Notes: a model not told the origin generated them from the sequence alone. A DNA stretch of 64,000 nucleotides from AP-15 sp963832875 (GCA_963832875.1 CAWHWB010000001.1:39463-103462), one strand, 5' to 3'. Positions 10,120 through 19,963 are shown, numbered from the stretch's first letter. Numbers and translations: made by a program.

Positions 10120-11705
10120 ATGGCCAACGATATTTTGGCGGCGCAAGCCGGCGTGACGCCGATCGTCGAGACCGCCTCGGGCAAATTGCGCGGCGCCTGC
10201 GACAACGGGGTCTGTTCGTTCAAGGGCGTGCCCTATGGCGCCTCGACCGCCGGACCAAGCCGCTTTATGCCGCCACAGCCGCCGCAGCCCTGGGCCGGCA
10301 TCCGCGATGCGCTCGCGTATGGCGGGCGGGCCTGGCAACTGCCCAATCGGCCGAAGCGGCGGCCAGAGCTCGAAACCCTGCTCGGCCCGGCCGACACGAC
10401 ACCCGAGGGCGAAGACTGCCTGACCTTGAACATATGGACGTCCGGTCTCGGCGACGACGGTCGGCGGCCGGTCATGGTGTGGCTGCATGGCGGCGCCTTC
10501 GCCTATGGTTCGGGCAACCGTGCCGTCACCGACGGCGCCAACCTGGCGCGGCGCGGCGATGTCGTCGTGGTCAGCGTCAACCATCGCCTCAACATTTTCG
10601 GTTTTCTGCATTTGGCCGATCTCGGCGGCGCGCAGTGGGCGCATTCGGGCAATGCCGGGATGCTCGACATTGTCGCCGCCCTGAGCTGGGTGCGTGACAA
10701 CATCGCCTCCTTTGGCGGCGATCCCGGCAACGTCACGGTTTTTGGCGAGTCGGGCGGCGGCGGCAAGGTCAGCGTATTGCTGGCAATGCCGCAGGCCAGC
10801 GGGCTGTTTCACCGTGCCGTGATCCAGAGCGGTGCGGCGATCCGCGTCTCGATTCGCGAGCGCGCGAATGCGCTGGCCGAGGCGGTGCTGACGGAATTGG
10901 GGCTCCGCCGCGGCGAATGTGCAGGGCTGCGGACGATGCCGGCCGAGCGCGTTTTGGCGGCGATAGCACCGGCCTCGCGCGCGGTCGGGCGGTCGCATTG
11001 GCCATTGCTCGACCGTTACGATTTCGGCCCGGTGGTCGACGGCGTCGATCTGCCGCAGCACCCGGCCGAGCCCGAGGCGCCGGCGATTGCCGACGACATC
11101 CCGCTGATGGTTGGCGGCACAAGCGAGGAGAGCGCCTTTTTTCTCGCCGACGACGACGCGGTCTGGAACGGCAGCTTGACCGAGGTGCAACTGCGCGACC
11201 GCCTGTCGGCGGTGGCCGGCGCCGAAACCGAGGCGGTGCTCGCCGTTTATCGAAGGGCGCTGCCGCAGGCGACCCCGGCGACCGGCTGATCGCCGCCTTG
11301 ACCGGCTCGAATTTCTGGGTCCGCTCGGTCTTGCTCGCCGAGCGATACGCGTCGCGGCGCCGCGCCCCCCTCTACATGTACTCGCTCGACTGGCAGAGCC
11401 CGGCGCATGACGGTCGCCTCAAAGCGCACCACGCGATGGACCTGCCGTTCGTCTTCGACAATGTCGATGTGCCCGACACCACCGCCGGGGCACCCAGCGC
11501 GCGCGATTTGGCCGCGCGGATCTCGGCAACCTGGATCGCCTTCGCCCGCAACGGTCGTCCGGACAATCCGGCGATCCCCTCCTGGCCCGCCTACACGAAT
11601 GCCGATCGCGCGACGATGATCCTCGACACCGATTGCCGTGTCGCCTACGACCCCGACCGTGACGCCCGCCTGTTGTGGACCCGAATTGTCACCAAAGAGA
11701 GCTGA
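10120..11705 (+). pseudogene. Type B carboxylesterase, frameshifted
   Basis: A para-nitrobenzyl-esterase-like type B carboxylesterase. The first frame (10120-11289) has the N-terminal FKGVPYG, the EDCLTLNIW motif, the oxyanion hole HGGAF and the nucleophile elbow FGESGGG. It then stops early at 11289. The sequence continues in another frame (DRLIAALTGSNFWVRS, then the C-terminal WIAFARNGRP) to 11705. A single missing base in the run gaccccgg near 11276-11280 explains the break. The catalytic histidine region lies beyond it (LKAHHAMDLPFVF), so the truncated product would probably be inactive. Joined, the protein is about 528 residues, the family length. Confidence 0.85.
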
Positions 11706-12118
11706 TGCGGTCGTCTCGGTAGCGTCCGGCGAACCCCTTCAACTCCTTGCGCTGGCTCAACCTTCGCGTCCACGGCTTCGTTTCGGCTGACCGTAGACAG
11801 CCGTAGGGCGGATGCAATCCGCCTGCTTCGCGCCTGCCGTAACCGTCATCCGGTGAAATCTCCTGTTTACGCCGTCTCGCATACGAAACGGGCCGCGTAC
11901 CACGATCGCCTGCTGATTGCGTCCTCCTTAGGCGTGCAGCCGACCGCATGCCGAGCACAGGCTCATCGAGGACGCCGGGTAAAGGCCGCAGAACAGGCGC
12001 AGCCGAGCTTTCTGGCGTTGCTCGCCTCGGGCTGATTGCCAGGGCTACCGACTGCCAGGTTTCGCCGCGGGTCGACGGCTCATTAGCACCTCTCGACGGA
12101 ACCGGAACCGCCGTCCCA
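11706..12118. other. Intergenic region, repeat-like fragments only
   Basis: No supported coding sequence. A short palindrome, ggcggatgcaatccgcc (11817 area), of the sort found in dispersed repeats is the only structure noticed. The genes on both sides converge on it, so it probably contains terminators that I could not pick out. Confidence 0.4.
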
Positions 12119-13486
12119 TCACTTCGCGAACAGCGTCAGCAGCTCGCGCGCATCTGCCAGCGTCTCCAGCCGCCCGATCGCCGCCAGCACCGCATCAACG
12201 CTCGTATCCGACAGCGGCCGCACGGCGTGATGCGCACAATCGCGGAACTTTGCCTCGAACCGAAGATCGCTGAGCGGCTTCTCCGGCGATCCAATCGGGT
12301 CGGTGGCCTCGACGGTAACGGCGCGCCCATCGGTCCGTCGCACGGTGATGCTCAGCGACCGTTTCGGCCGGCCCTCCCGCGCCACTCCCGAGATTCTGTC
12401 TGACAGGGCCAGCACTGGGGCGTCTCCCAGGCCGTCCACTTCCGCGATCCCGACCTTGCCGTGCACCAGGGCGGTGGCAACCAGGAACGGCTGGGCGAAC
12501 TGCGCCTCCACTACCTGGGTCGGGCGGCGCTTGGCCGGCCCCCTTCCGAACTGGTCGGCATGGCCGGCAGGATCGGCCTCGATCGTCACCGCTTCGATGC
12601 CGTCGGCCCCGGTGATCCCCAGCGCCGCCCGCGCCGCCAGGGCCGCATCGATCGCCGCGTGCAACGGGCGGCCACAGGGATAGGGCTTGTAGCTCAGCGC
12701 CTCCCCGCAAAAAACCGTGCCCAGGTCGCGCAGAAGCAGCGAGGCGTCGTGCCCGTTCGGCTGGTACAGTTCCAGGAACCCGAAACGCCCGTTGAAGATG
12801 TTGTGCGCGCCGGTGAACCCGGTCTGCGCCAAAACCGCGGAGAACACGCCGGCGCTCGCCGCCTGGCCCGCCTGCATACGCTTGGTCAGCGCCCCGTCGA
12901 GGATGCACTGGCGGTTTCCGGCAGCGTGGCTGTAGGCGATGCCGAAGGCGTTCAGCATTTGCTCCGCTGTCAGGCCTATCAGTTTGCCGGCTGCCGCCGT
13001 GGCGCCAAACACTCCGATCGCGGCGGTGCGGTGCCAGCCGCGGTCCAAAGTGCTGGCGAAGGCGATGCGGCATGACACGTCCAGCCCCAGCGACACCGCC
13101 AGCAGGACATCACGCCCGCTGACGCCCTCCGAGCGGTCGGCCACCGCCAGCACCGCGGCGAGCACCGAGACGCCGGGATGGATCGAGCCGCCAGTGTCGA
13201 GCGTGTCGTCGAAATCCAGCGCATGGCCCATGCTGGCGTTGAGCAGTGCTGCCTGCGGCGCCGGCAGGCGAATCCCGCGCAGCAATACGCGGCTCTCCTC
13301 ACGTCCGCCCCAGTCGCCGATCACCGCACATAATTCGTCGATCCCCGGCGAGCCGCTGCCGCCGAACATGCAGCCGAAGGTATCAAGAATATCGCGACGC
13401 GCGGATCGGATGGTGCTCGCGGGTAAGTCCGCGTAACCGATTTGGCAAACGTGCTGGGCGAGCGGCCAGGCAGCATCATCGGTCAT
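12119..13486 (-). CDS. MmgE/PrpD family protein
   Basis: A 455-residue member of the 2-methylcitrate dehydratase superfamily. Characteristic segments are RRDILDTFGCMFGG near the N-terminus, NASMGHALDFDDT (the conserved HALDFDD motif) and SHAAGNRQCI. True PrpD dehydrates 2-methylcitrate in propionate breakdown, but many family members act on other hydroxyacids and no prpB or prpC lies nearby, so the substrate is open. The ATG at 13486 has GGGAG upstream. It lies just outside the tRNA half-site that bounds the integrated element. Confidence 0.9.
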   Translation of the reverse strand: MTDDAAWPLAQHVCQIGYADLPASTIRSARRDILDTFGCMFGGSGSPGIDELCAVIGDWGGREESRVLLRGIRLPAPQAALLNASMGHALDFDDTLDTGGSIHPGVSVLAAVLAVADRSEGVSGRDVLLAVSLGLDVSCRIAFASTLDRGWHRTAAIGVFGATAAAGKLIGLTAEQMLNAFGIAYSHAAGNRQCILDGALTKRMQAGQAASAGVFSAVLAQTGFTGAHNIFNGRFGFLELYQPNGHDASLLLRDLGTVFCGEALSYKPYPCGRPLHAAIDAALAARAALGITGADGIEAVTIEADPAGHADQFGRGPAKRRPTQVVEAQFAQPFLVATALVHGKVGIAEVDGLGDAPVLALSDRISGVAREGRPKRSLSITVRRTDGRAVTVEATDPIGSPEKPLSDLRFEAKFRDCAHHAVRPLSDTSVDAVLAAIGRLETLADARELLTLFAK

Positions 13487-13549
13487 CTCCCACCCCTTTT
13501 TACCGTGGGTACCGACCCTCTGAACTCTACCAACTCTCTCTGAATATGT

Positions 13550-13594
13550 TGGCGTCCCCGGCGTGACTCGAACACGCGACCCACAGTTTAGGAA
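13550..13594 (-). other. tRNA-Arg(CCT) 3' half: putative attachment site
   Basis: On the minus strand this reads from the anticodon loop TTCCTAA through the variable region, a perfect T arm (GCGTG, loop TTCGAGT, CACGC), the 3' acceptor strand and a terminal CCA. No matching 5' acceptor strand or D arm follows at higher coordinates; the integrase gene begins instead. A 3' tRNA fragment next to a tyrosine integrase is the normal scar of integration into a tRNA gene. The intact tRNA expected at the other end of the element was not found. Confidence 0.8.
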
Positions 13595-13761
13595 AAGGGT
13601 GCTTCACGATCGCAGCGGGTATCATAATGTATCGTTAACAATCTGAAAACACTTGATTTTCGCACGGCTCTGTTGCACTGTGAGGTGGTGTTATGAACAT
13701 CACGCCACACGGGGTAACAGCCTGGGTAACGATACCCCCTTGTTACCCGAGAGAGCGACAG

Positions 13762-15084
13762 ATGCCGACGATTAAGCTCACACAACCTGCTATCGAGAGG
13801 CTAAAGGCGCCCCTTTCCGGCCGGATCGAGTATTGGGATAACCAGCTTCCCGGTTTCGGTCTGCGTATTTCAGAAACAGGACGAAAGACCTGGGTAGTCA
13901 TGTACCGGGTCCGGGGGAAGCTGGTCCGAGAGACGCTCGGCACCGCTGCCGTGACCCCGAACGTCGCCGACGCTCGTATGCGCGCCCGCGAAAGCCTCTT
14001 GAAGGCGCAAGCTGGGGTGAACCCGGTTGAACAGAGAAGGGTGTCTGAGCAAGAATCAGCGCTGGCCGCAGAAAGGACGCCAAAATCATTTGGCGCAACG
14101 GTAGATCTGTATCTAGACCGCTATGCCGAAAGGAATACGAGGACCTCCACTCACACTGAAACTAGACGTGTGCTCAAGCACGACGTGAGGGGACAGTGGG
14201 AAGATCGACCCGTCACCTGTATTACCCGACGTGATGTGATTGAACTTCTGGATGCGATTGTCGACCGTGGCGCCACTGTCCAGGCTAATCGGACGCTCGC
14301 GGTCCTGCGACGCTTCTTTAACTGGACCGTGGAGCGCGAAATCATCGCTACAAGCCCTATGGCGGGCTTGAAGGCACCCACCGCAGAGTCAGCCCGCGAT
14401 CGAGCTTTGACCGACGACGAAATCCGTCTCTTCTGGGCCGGTTGCGACAAGCTCGACTGGCCATTCGGGCCGATGTTCAAGCTCCTTCTCCTGACCGCAC
14501 AACGGCGCGACGAGGTCGGGGGCATGGAGTGGAGCGAGATCGAGCCTCTCGACAAGCGGGTATGGGCGATCCCGCGCGAGAAGGCGAAGAACGACCGGGC
14601 TCACCAGGTCCATCTGTCCGAGTTTGCCTTCGAGATCATCCAAGATTTGCCGAGAATGTCTCGACGGCGCCCCGAGGGTGCCAGCTCAGAGCCCAGCCCG
14701 TACGCGTTCACGACGAACGCCGAGCGGCCGGTGTCTGGGTTCAGCAGGGCGAAAAGGCGGCTCGACGGGCACATGAAGCGGCTGCTGTCTGCTCAAATCG
14801 AGGAATCCGGGAAGGATCCGGAAAGGGCAGAGATCGAGGGCTGGATTCTTCACGATCTGCGGCGCACCGCTGCGACTGGCATGGCGGGGCTCAACATCGC
14901 TCCGCACGTGGTCGACCGCATCCTCAACCACGTCTCGGGCACGATTAGAGGTGTGGCTGCCGTTTATAACCGTCACGCCTATCTAGAGGAGCGCAAGGCG
15001 GCGCTCGAGGCGTGGGGGCGCCATGTCGAAAGCCTCGTTCGGCCAGGAGCGACGAACGTCATTCCGCTCGTGGCGGCGCGCTAA
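13762..15084 (+). CDS. int: Tyrosine site-specific integrase (P4-like)
   Basis: A 440-residue recombinase that inserts and removes the element. The N-terminal domain (residues 1-90, including DNQLPGFGLRIS and TWVVMYRVRGK) is the DUF4102-type arm-binding domain of P4-like integrases. A SAM-like core-binding domain covers about 108-205. The catalytic residues are visible: Arg in TAQRRDEVGG (about 248), HDLR (364-367), His390 in LNHVSG and the nucleophile Tyr402 in VYNRHAY. The ATG at 13762 has a GAGAG ribosome site; an earlier in-frame ATG (13693) adds 23 unconserved residues. It sits 170 bases from the tRNA-Arg half-site, its likely target. Confidence 0.95.
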   Translation: MPTIKLTQPAIERLKAPLSGRIEYWDNQLPGFGLRISETGRKTWVVMYRVRGKLVRETLGTAAVTPNVADARMRARESLLKAQAGVNPVEQRRVSEQESALAAERTPKSFGATVDLYLDRYAERNTRTSTHTETRRVLKHDVRGQWEDRPVTCITRRDVIELLDAIVDRGATVQANRTLAVLRRFFNWTVEREIIATSPMAGLKAPTAESARDRALTDDEIRLFWAGCDKLDWPFGPMFKLLLLTAQRRDEVGGMEWSEIEPLDKRVWAIPREKAKNDRAHQVHLSEFAFEIIQDLPRMSRRRPEGASSEPSPYAFTTNAERPVSGFSRAKRRLDGHMKRLLSAQIEESGKDPERAEIEGWILHDLRRTAATGMAGLNIAPHVVDRILNHVSGTIRGVAAVYNRHAYLEERKAALEAWGRHVESLVRPGATNVIPLVAAR

Positions 15085-15495
15085 CTCATCATATAGATCG
15101 CCAGCAACATTAGGGCCAATTGAGCAGGTCCGACGAATTTGCTGCTTGGCGGTTGATCGCAGCACGCGGCCTTTCCTGATGAGCCCCGGAAACGCAGCTC
15201 GGACGAACAAAGGCGGGAACGACCGACCTGAGAGGCCGCGGACGCTTTCTGTCTGGTTCAACCTGACGCCGCGGCCGGATCTGCCGGAGGATTTCCGCGA
15301 GAAGTACCGTCGATCTCGATGGATCTCCCGGGCACCTATACGAGCCCGCCGCCAGCCGAGAGACAGCTCTTCTTTCCCGCAAATCAATGGAGTGAGGATC
15401 CAAACTCGCGCGTAACGTGTCGTGCAGGGTTGAGCGGCGACGGGGTTCGCTCGTAGGCTACACGCCTTGAACGAACTTGTGAGAAGGAAAAACAC
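15085..15495. other. Spacer between integrase and alpA-like gene
   Basis: About 410 bases without a convincing gene. Open frames in both directions lack family features. It should include the promoter of the alpA-like operon; I did not find clear repressor-binding palindromes. Confidence 0.4.
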
Positions 15496-15750
15496 ATGCA
15501 CCCGCTCCAGCATGCCGAGTCTCGGCAAATACCGGTGGTGCCCACCGCGGATGACGACGTCCTCCTTACCGCTCGGCAAGTCTGCGCCAAGCTCGGCGGG
15601 ATAAGTTCGATGACCCTATGGCGCTGGTTGGGCAGCGAAACCCTCCGGTTCCCCCAGCCCACTGCGCGCATCAACAAGCGCCGGTTCTGGTCGGTGGGGG
15701 TTATCCGGCGTTGGCTGGCCGAGCGCAGTCCCGATGGGGTTGCGGTATGA
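15496..15750 (+). CDS. AlpA-like helix-turn-helix regulator
   Basis: An 84-residue DNA-binding protein. The core LLTARQVCAKLGGISSMTLW followed by RWL, and ending VIRRWLAERS, has the AlpA/excisionase-type winged helix-turn-helix. In P4 satellites and Gram-negative phage-inducible islands AlpA proteins switch on integrase or the replication module, and some act as excisionases. The ribosome site AGAAGGA precedes the ATG. It lies downstream of the integrase and is translationally coupled to the next small ORF (ATGA overlap). Confidence 0.85.
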   Translation: MHPLQHAESRQIPVVPTADDDVLLTARQVCAKLGGISSMTLWRWLGSETLRFPQPTARINKRRFWSVGVIRRWLAERSPDGVAV

Positions 15751-15845
15751 CGCCATGGATCGCCCTGGCTCGTCTGCCCCTCGGCAAAGATGGCTCGCTA
15801 AGCTATCGGGGGGAGGAGCTCGACCGCCTCACCAATGAGGGGTAG
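15747..15845 (+). CDS. Small ORF coupled to the alpA-like gene
   Basis: A possible 32-residue product (starts MTPWIALARLPLGKDG). Its ATG overlaps the TGA of the upstream gene (ATGA), and its stop lies three bases before the next ORF. The tight packing supports translation, but the product is too short to assign. No function proposed. Confidence 0.4.
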   Translation: MTPWIALARLPLGKDGSLSYRGEELDRLTNEG

Positions 15846-15848
15846 GCC

Positions 15849-16130
15849 ATGCTCGACAACACCCTCGCGGCCGTCTCGGCGCTCGTCGCGCACGGCCATC
15901 ACCAGCCGGACAACCTCGCCGAGCTGATCTCTAAAGTCGGGCGTGTGCTCGTCAATGACCCCTCCAACCTGCAGGTCAAGCAGCTTGCGCTGATCGCGGT
16001 CCTCGAGGAGCTGATCAAGACCTTCCCGCACGACTTCCAGGCCAACAATCTGCTGGCAGTCGTCGAGGTGCTGCTGGTCGGCCCGCGCATCCTGCTGGCT
16101 GTGAGCGACCCTCCACGACTGGACGGCTGA
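15849..16130 (+). CDS. Hypothetical protein of the integrated element
   Basis: A 93-residue acidic, mostly helical protein (starts MLDNTLAAVSALVAHGHH, contains KQLALIAVLEELIKTFP). I do not recognise a family. It is packed between two genes of the element: three bases after the previous stop, and its own TGA shares a base with the ATG of the primase-polymerase gene, so translation is probably coupled. Its position suggests an accessory replication or regulatory role, which is inference only. Confidence 0.6.
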   Translation: MLDNTLAAVSALVAHGHHQPDNLAELISKVGRVLVNDPSNLQVKQLALIAVLEELIKTFPHDFQANNLLAVVEVLLVGPRILLAVSDPPRLDG

Positions 16131-18792
16131 TGGCAGATTTCACGAATTTCAGGAAGTGGGCCGGCACCGACTTTGAGGCCTACATCCTGCCGATCATCCC
16201 CGCCGGCGCGCCGCTCAAGCCCGAGAGCAAGCTGACGCCCGACCACCTCGGCAAGATCCCCGGCAAATGGGTGGAGAGCGCACGCGCCTGGACGGGGTTT
16301 CCCGGCTGGCAATCACACCACACGACTGCTGGGCACCTCATGTACTGGGAAGGCTGGCAACTGGAGACCGGCACCGCGATCGCCAGCGGGATCATCCTGG
16401 GTGACTGGATCGCCGCTCGACATCGACAGCGATAACAAAAAGGTCGCCGACGAGATTGAAATCGGTTCACCCTAGAGATCGGCGCCAGCCCGGTGGTGCG
16501 TCAGCGGTACGGCAGCTCGCGGCGGGTGCTATTTATGCGCGCGACCAGCACACCGCGCCGATCCGCAAGCACCGCCTCTCGTTCAAGACGGAGGACGGGC
16601 AGCAGCATATCGTCGAGGTGCTCGCCAGCGGCCAGCAGGTGATCATCGAGGGTCCGCATGCCAAGGGCTCGATGCACTACTGGCGCAGCGGCGATCTGAT
16701 CGACAACACCGAATGGCTCAGGACCACCCAGGTCAACGGCCTGCAGATCTCGGCGACGATGCTCGCTTTGGAGGCATGGGTTGATCAGACCCCTGGGATG
16801 GAGAAGGTCAAACTGAGCGCTCCGACGAGCAGCGACAGCGCCTCTGCCACGAAGATCACCGACTTGATGAGCCCGAACGTCGCCAAGGATCGTGACGTGC
16901 TCGCCAGCTGCATGCGCGCGATCGACCTCGACGACGAGCGCATCGACTATGACACCTTCATCAGCCTGCTGCGCGCGCTGTGCGCCGCCGTCAACGGCGA
17001 CATGGTGTTCTTCACCGAGCAGGTGTGGCCGTGGGTATGCACGCAGAAGATCGCCCGCGGCAACGGCCCGCGCAGCGAGGATCAGGGCATCGAGTGGCTG
17101 GAGACGCGCTGGCGCAGCTTCACCGACAGCCAGCTCGGCGCCGAATTCATCTACGGCTGGGCAGCAACTTTCAACTGTATGGATGGCATAAATGCAATCA
17201 ACGCCGCAAACACCGAAACTTGTTTCGGACGCCCTGGTGAAGGATTACCGGGACTTTCAACGGATGCTGATGCAGCTCCCAGCTCCGACGGGGGAATTGC
17301 TGCGCAAGATGGCGGGGGCGCTGATGGGGCGGGCCTGGTCGGAGGGCCGACAGTCGGGCTGGCAGTTGGGCCAGGAGCTGGGGGCCCGCTCCCGTTCAAT
17401 GACACCCACAACGCCACCGCCACGGAGTTTGAAGAGGCCAACGTAGACCGCTGGAGACACGACGTCGACAGCCGCGATTGGTACCGCTTCGACCTTGGCA
17501 AGTGGGTGGCCGACCCACGCGTTATAGCCGACATCCGCACGCTGATGTTCGTCAAGTCGAAACAGGTGCTGGCGTCGGTGAATGGGCCACAGGGCGCCGC
17601 GCGCAGCCGAGCACTAGAGAGCGCGGGCAACATGGCATCGGTAAAGCGCATCCTCGAAGGCAGCTCCGCGCTCACGGTTCAGCACGATGACTGGGACAAA
17701 GACGCCCACCTACTCAACACGCCAGATTTCATCATCAATCTGCGCACCGGCGAGATCGAAGCGCACAACCCGAACTACCTGATGCGCGGCATGACCGCGG
17801 TGGCGCCTGACATGCTCGATTACGGCAACTGGGAAAAGCTCTGCCCGCGCTGGATGGAGTTCTTGCGCAGGGTCGCGTTCGGCCGGCCGCACGTCATCCC
17901 GCTGCTGCAGCGCTGGTTCGGGTATTGCCTGACCGGCGATCTGCGCCACCAGCACCTGCTGTTCATCCAAGGCCTGCCAGGCACCGGCAAATCGCAGCTC
18001 GTGACTGTCCTGCTGCTGATCATAGCGTCGTACGCTGTGCCGCTACGGCAGTCGTGGATCTTGAAGGGGCAGGACAAGCGCTTCGACATGGTGCAGACGA
18101 TCGGCAAGCGCATGGGCTTCATCGACGAGACGCAGAAGGGCGCGACCTGGGATGAGACGCGCGGCAGTGAACAGGCCACTGCGGAGCTCCTCGCAGCGGA
18201 GTTCAAGGGCGGCGCCACGGTCAAATTCAAGAACACGATGAAGCTGATCATCGCCGGCAACCACCACCCGCATTTCGTCTCTGCAGAAGCCGGCGGCCTG
18301 ATGCGACGCATGCTGCTGCTCGAGATGATCAATCCGCCGTTCTGCGGGACGCAGGAGGATGTGTCGAACTTCGCGCAGTTCCTGGTCCAAGAGGAAGGCC
18401 CAGGCATCCTGGCGTGGTGCATCGACGGCGCGCGGCTCGACTATCAGGATGAGCACCAGCACATCTTCAAGGAGCTGGCACAGCCGCTGTTGGACGCGTC
18501 GAAGGACTACGCGCGCGAGAGCAACCCGATCCACGACTGGGTCGAAGCGGAGATGCAGCTCGGCCCGGAGCTCGACATTGACCTGCTGGACGCGTTCACG
18601 CGCTTCCACGACTACGTTCGCCGGGAGGGTGGAATCATGCGTGACACGCGTCGCGGCTTCAAAGAGGCGCTGAAAGCGGCCTATCCCGGGTTGAGGTTTG
18701 CCCTGCGCACAACACGCAAAAACCAGGGGAAAGCCTACATCGCCGGGATAGGGTTTAACCAAGTTGACTTCGGCGAGGCGGCGGCGGGATAG
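16130..18792 (+). pseudogene. Primase-polymerase / SF3 (D5-like) helicase, N-terminal domain frameshifted
   Basis: Replication protein of the element. The first frame (16130-16435) opens a primase-polymerase domain (PIIPAGAPLKPESKL, then GHLMYWEGWQLETGTAIA). The catalytic D-x-D segment LDIDSDNKKVADEIE lies in a second frame from 16416, LEIGASPVVRQRYG in a third from 16472, and the main frame takes over near 16540 and runs to 18792. The C-terminal helicase has Walker A GLPGTGKSQL (about 17971-18000), an MGFIDE Walker B-like segment and IIAGNHHPHF (sensor/motif C). At least three indels are needed to restore one protein. A low-complexity glycine/alanine stretch at about residues 255-320 of the long frame overlaps the alternative ORF at 17192. 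The helicase half could still be made from an internal start. Confidence 0.85.
17192..17446 (+). CDS. Possible overlapping ORF inside the primase-helicase gene
   Basis: An 84-residue frame (starts MQSTPQTPKLVSDALVKDY, continues RDFQRMLMQLPAPTGELLRK). Its composition is that of an ordinary amphipathic protein, and by eye its third codon positions from about 17225 to 17390 are mostly G or C. The main frame across the same bases encodes a glycine/alanine-rich stretch with a weaker GC bias. Its ATG directly follows a stop in the same frame. Either two genes overlap here, or a small gene became fused into the long frame by a frameshift. No family recognised. Confidence 0.4.
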   Translation: MQSTPQTPKLVSDALVKDYRDFQRMLMQLPAPTGELLRKMAGALMGRAWSEGRQSGWQLGQELGARSRSMTPTTPPPRSLKRPT

Positions 18793-19090
18793 CGGTGGTT
18801 AAAGCCTGTTAATGGCGGGCCGTGACGGTGTGAGGTTTTAGGGCCTGGTGTGAGGATGATGTGAGGCAAATTTATCAAAACCTCACATCGTCAACACTTT
18901 GATTTTACTGAGTGAAATGTCCATGTGTGAGGAGTGTGAGGAAACTTTCTATATCCTCACATATACGCAAGGGAATTAACGGTTATATTAATGAAGATAA
19001 ACGTAAAGATTAACAGAGGGCGTAGAAAAAACGAGAAGAGAGAAAAATGGCCTAGTTTCCTCACATTCCTCACACCTGTAACCGGAGAGC
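18793..19090. repeat. TGTGAGG iteron cluster: candidate replication origin of the element
   Basis: Nine exact copies of TGTGAGG lie in about 250 bases. Five are on the plus strand (18829, 18849, 18860, 18926, 18935) and four are inverted (CCTCACA at 18881, 18955, 19059, 19068). Two sites occur as pairs spaced nine bases apart (18926/18935 and 19059/19068). Between them is an AT-rich stretch (18960-19050) unlike the GC-rich surroundings. Iterons plus an AT-rich unwinding region directly after a primase-helicase gene is the layout of a P4-type origin. The region also forms the leader of the next gene. No coding frame is seen. Confidence 0.75.
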
Positions 19091-19096
19091 AGAAAA

Positions 19097-19963
19097 ATGA
19101 AGGCAGCACAACCGAAGACCGACGCTTTTGCGAAAGCGCGAGCCGCCAAGGCTGCGAAAGCGACCCTGACCGGCGATGGTGGACCGCCGCTGTCGACCGA
19201 GCAGATGGATCAGCGCGAGAAGGCGTTCGTGATCTACCGCGATCTCGGCAAGACGCGCACGCTGCATCGCCTCGCCACTGTGCTCAAGCAAGAGCATCCC
19301 GATATCGCGGTGACGCGCGTCACTCTCGAGCGCTGGTCAAAGCGACACGGTTGGGTCAATCGCATCGTAGCGTTTGAGCAAGGCATTGCGATCGGTCAGG
19401 CGCCACTGCCGATGCCGGTGAAAATCGAGGTCGACAAGGCGTTCAACCAGATCGACGCGCTGATGGCCGCTGCGCAGATGGCGCTGACCAAAGCGATGAA
19501 AGCGAACCCGACTGTGACACGACCTGGTGACGTGAAGATCCTGGTCGACGCTGCAGCGAACGCGATGAAGCTGGTCGAACAGCTGCAGTCGCAGCAAGCC
19601 GGCAAAGGCGTTAAGGAAGAAGTCGCCGCTGAGATTGGCAAGACGCTGGATCTGATCGAGGTTGCTCGTCGTAAAGACACCGAGTTCATCGTACGAGCTG
19701 CTGCAAAAGCTGCTGCTGACGCTAGCGGGCAACCGATCGAGCCGATTTTCCAAGCGGCAGCGCTGGCTGCGGGTTTACGGATCGACAGCGCTGCACCGGC
19801 ACAAGTCGTTGCTGTCGAGTTGTTGCAAGTCGATCACGACGAGTCGACTGATAGCGGCGAAGCGATTCCGGTTATGGTCGATCGTGTCAGCTCACACGTC
19901 GTGGAGACTGTTGCGCGCTTCGCCGACGTGCTGGCTCAATTCGGTGTTGGAGACAAGCGATGA
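19097..19963 (+). CDS. Terminase small subunit-like protein
   Basis: A 288-residue protein. The N-terminal region (about residues 38-95: KAFVIYRDLGKTRTLHRLAT then ERWSKRHGWVNRI) is a helix-turn-helix of the type found in phage terminase small subunits, which recognise packaging sites. The middle is an alanine-rich helical region (KAFNQIDALMAAAQMALTKA onward) likely to drive oligomerisation. No large terminase subunit follows. In phage satellites a lone small terminase redirects helper packaging to the island's DNA. The assignment rests on the HTH and context. It has a GGAGAG ribosome site. Confidence 0.6.
   Translation: MKAAQPKTDAFAKARAAKAAKATLTGDGGPPLSTEQMDQREKAFVIYRDLGKTRTLHRLATVLKQEHPDIAVTRVTLERWSKRHGWVNRIVAFEQGIAIGQAPLPMPVKIEVDKAFNQIDALMAAAQMALTKAMKANPTVTRPGDVKILVDAAANAMKLVEQLQSQQAGKGVKEEVAAEIGKTLDLIEVARRKDTEFIVRAAAKAAADASGQPIEPIFQAAALAAGLRIDSAAPAQVVAVELLQVDHDESTDSGEAIPVMVDRVSSHVVETVARFADVLAQFGVGDKR

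Noticed and set aside
13550..13620. Complete tRNA gene
   Set aside because: Only the 3' half is present; no D arm or 5' acceptor strand could be folded.
18826..19076. CRISPR-like or simple tandem repeat
   Set aside because: The 7-mers occur in both orientations with irregular spacing, as in iteron origins, not as repeat-spacer units.
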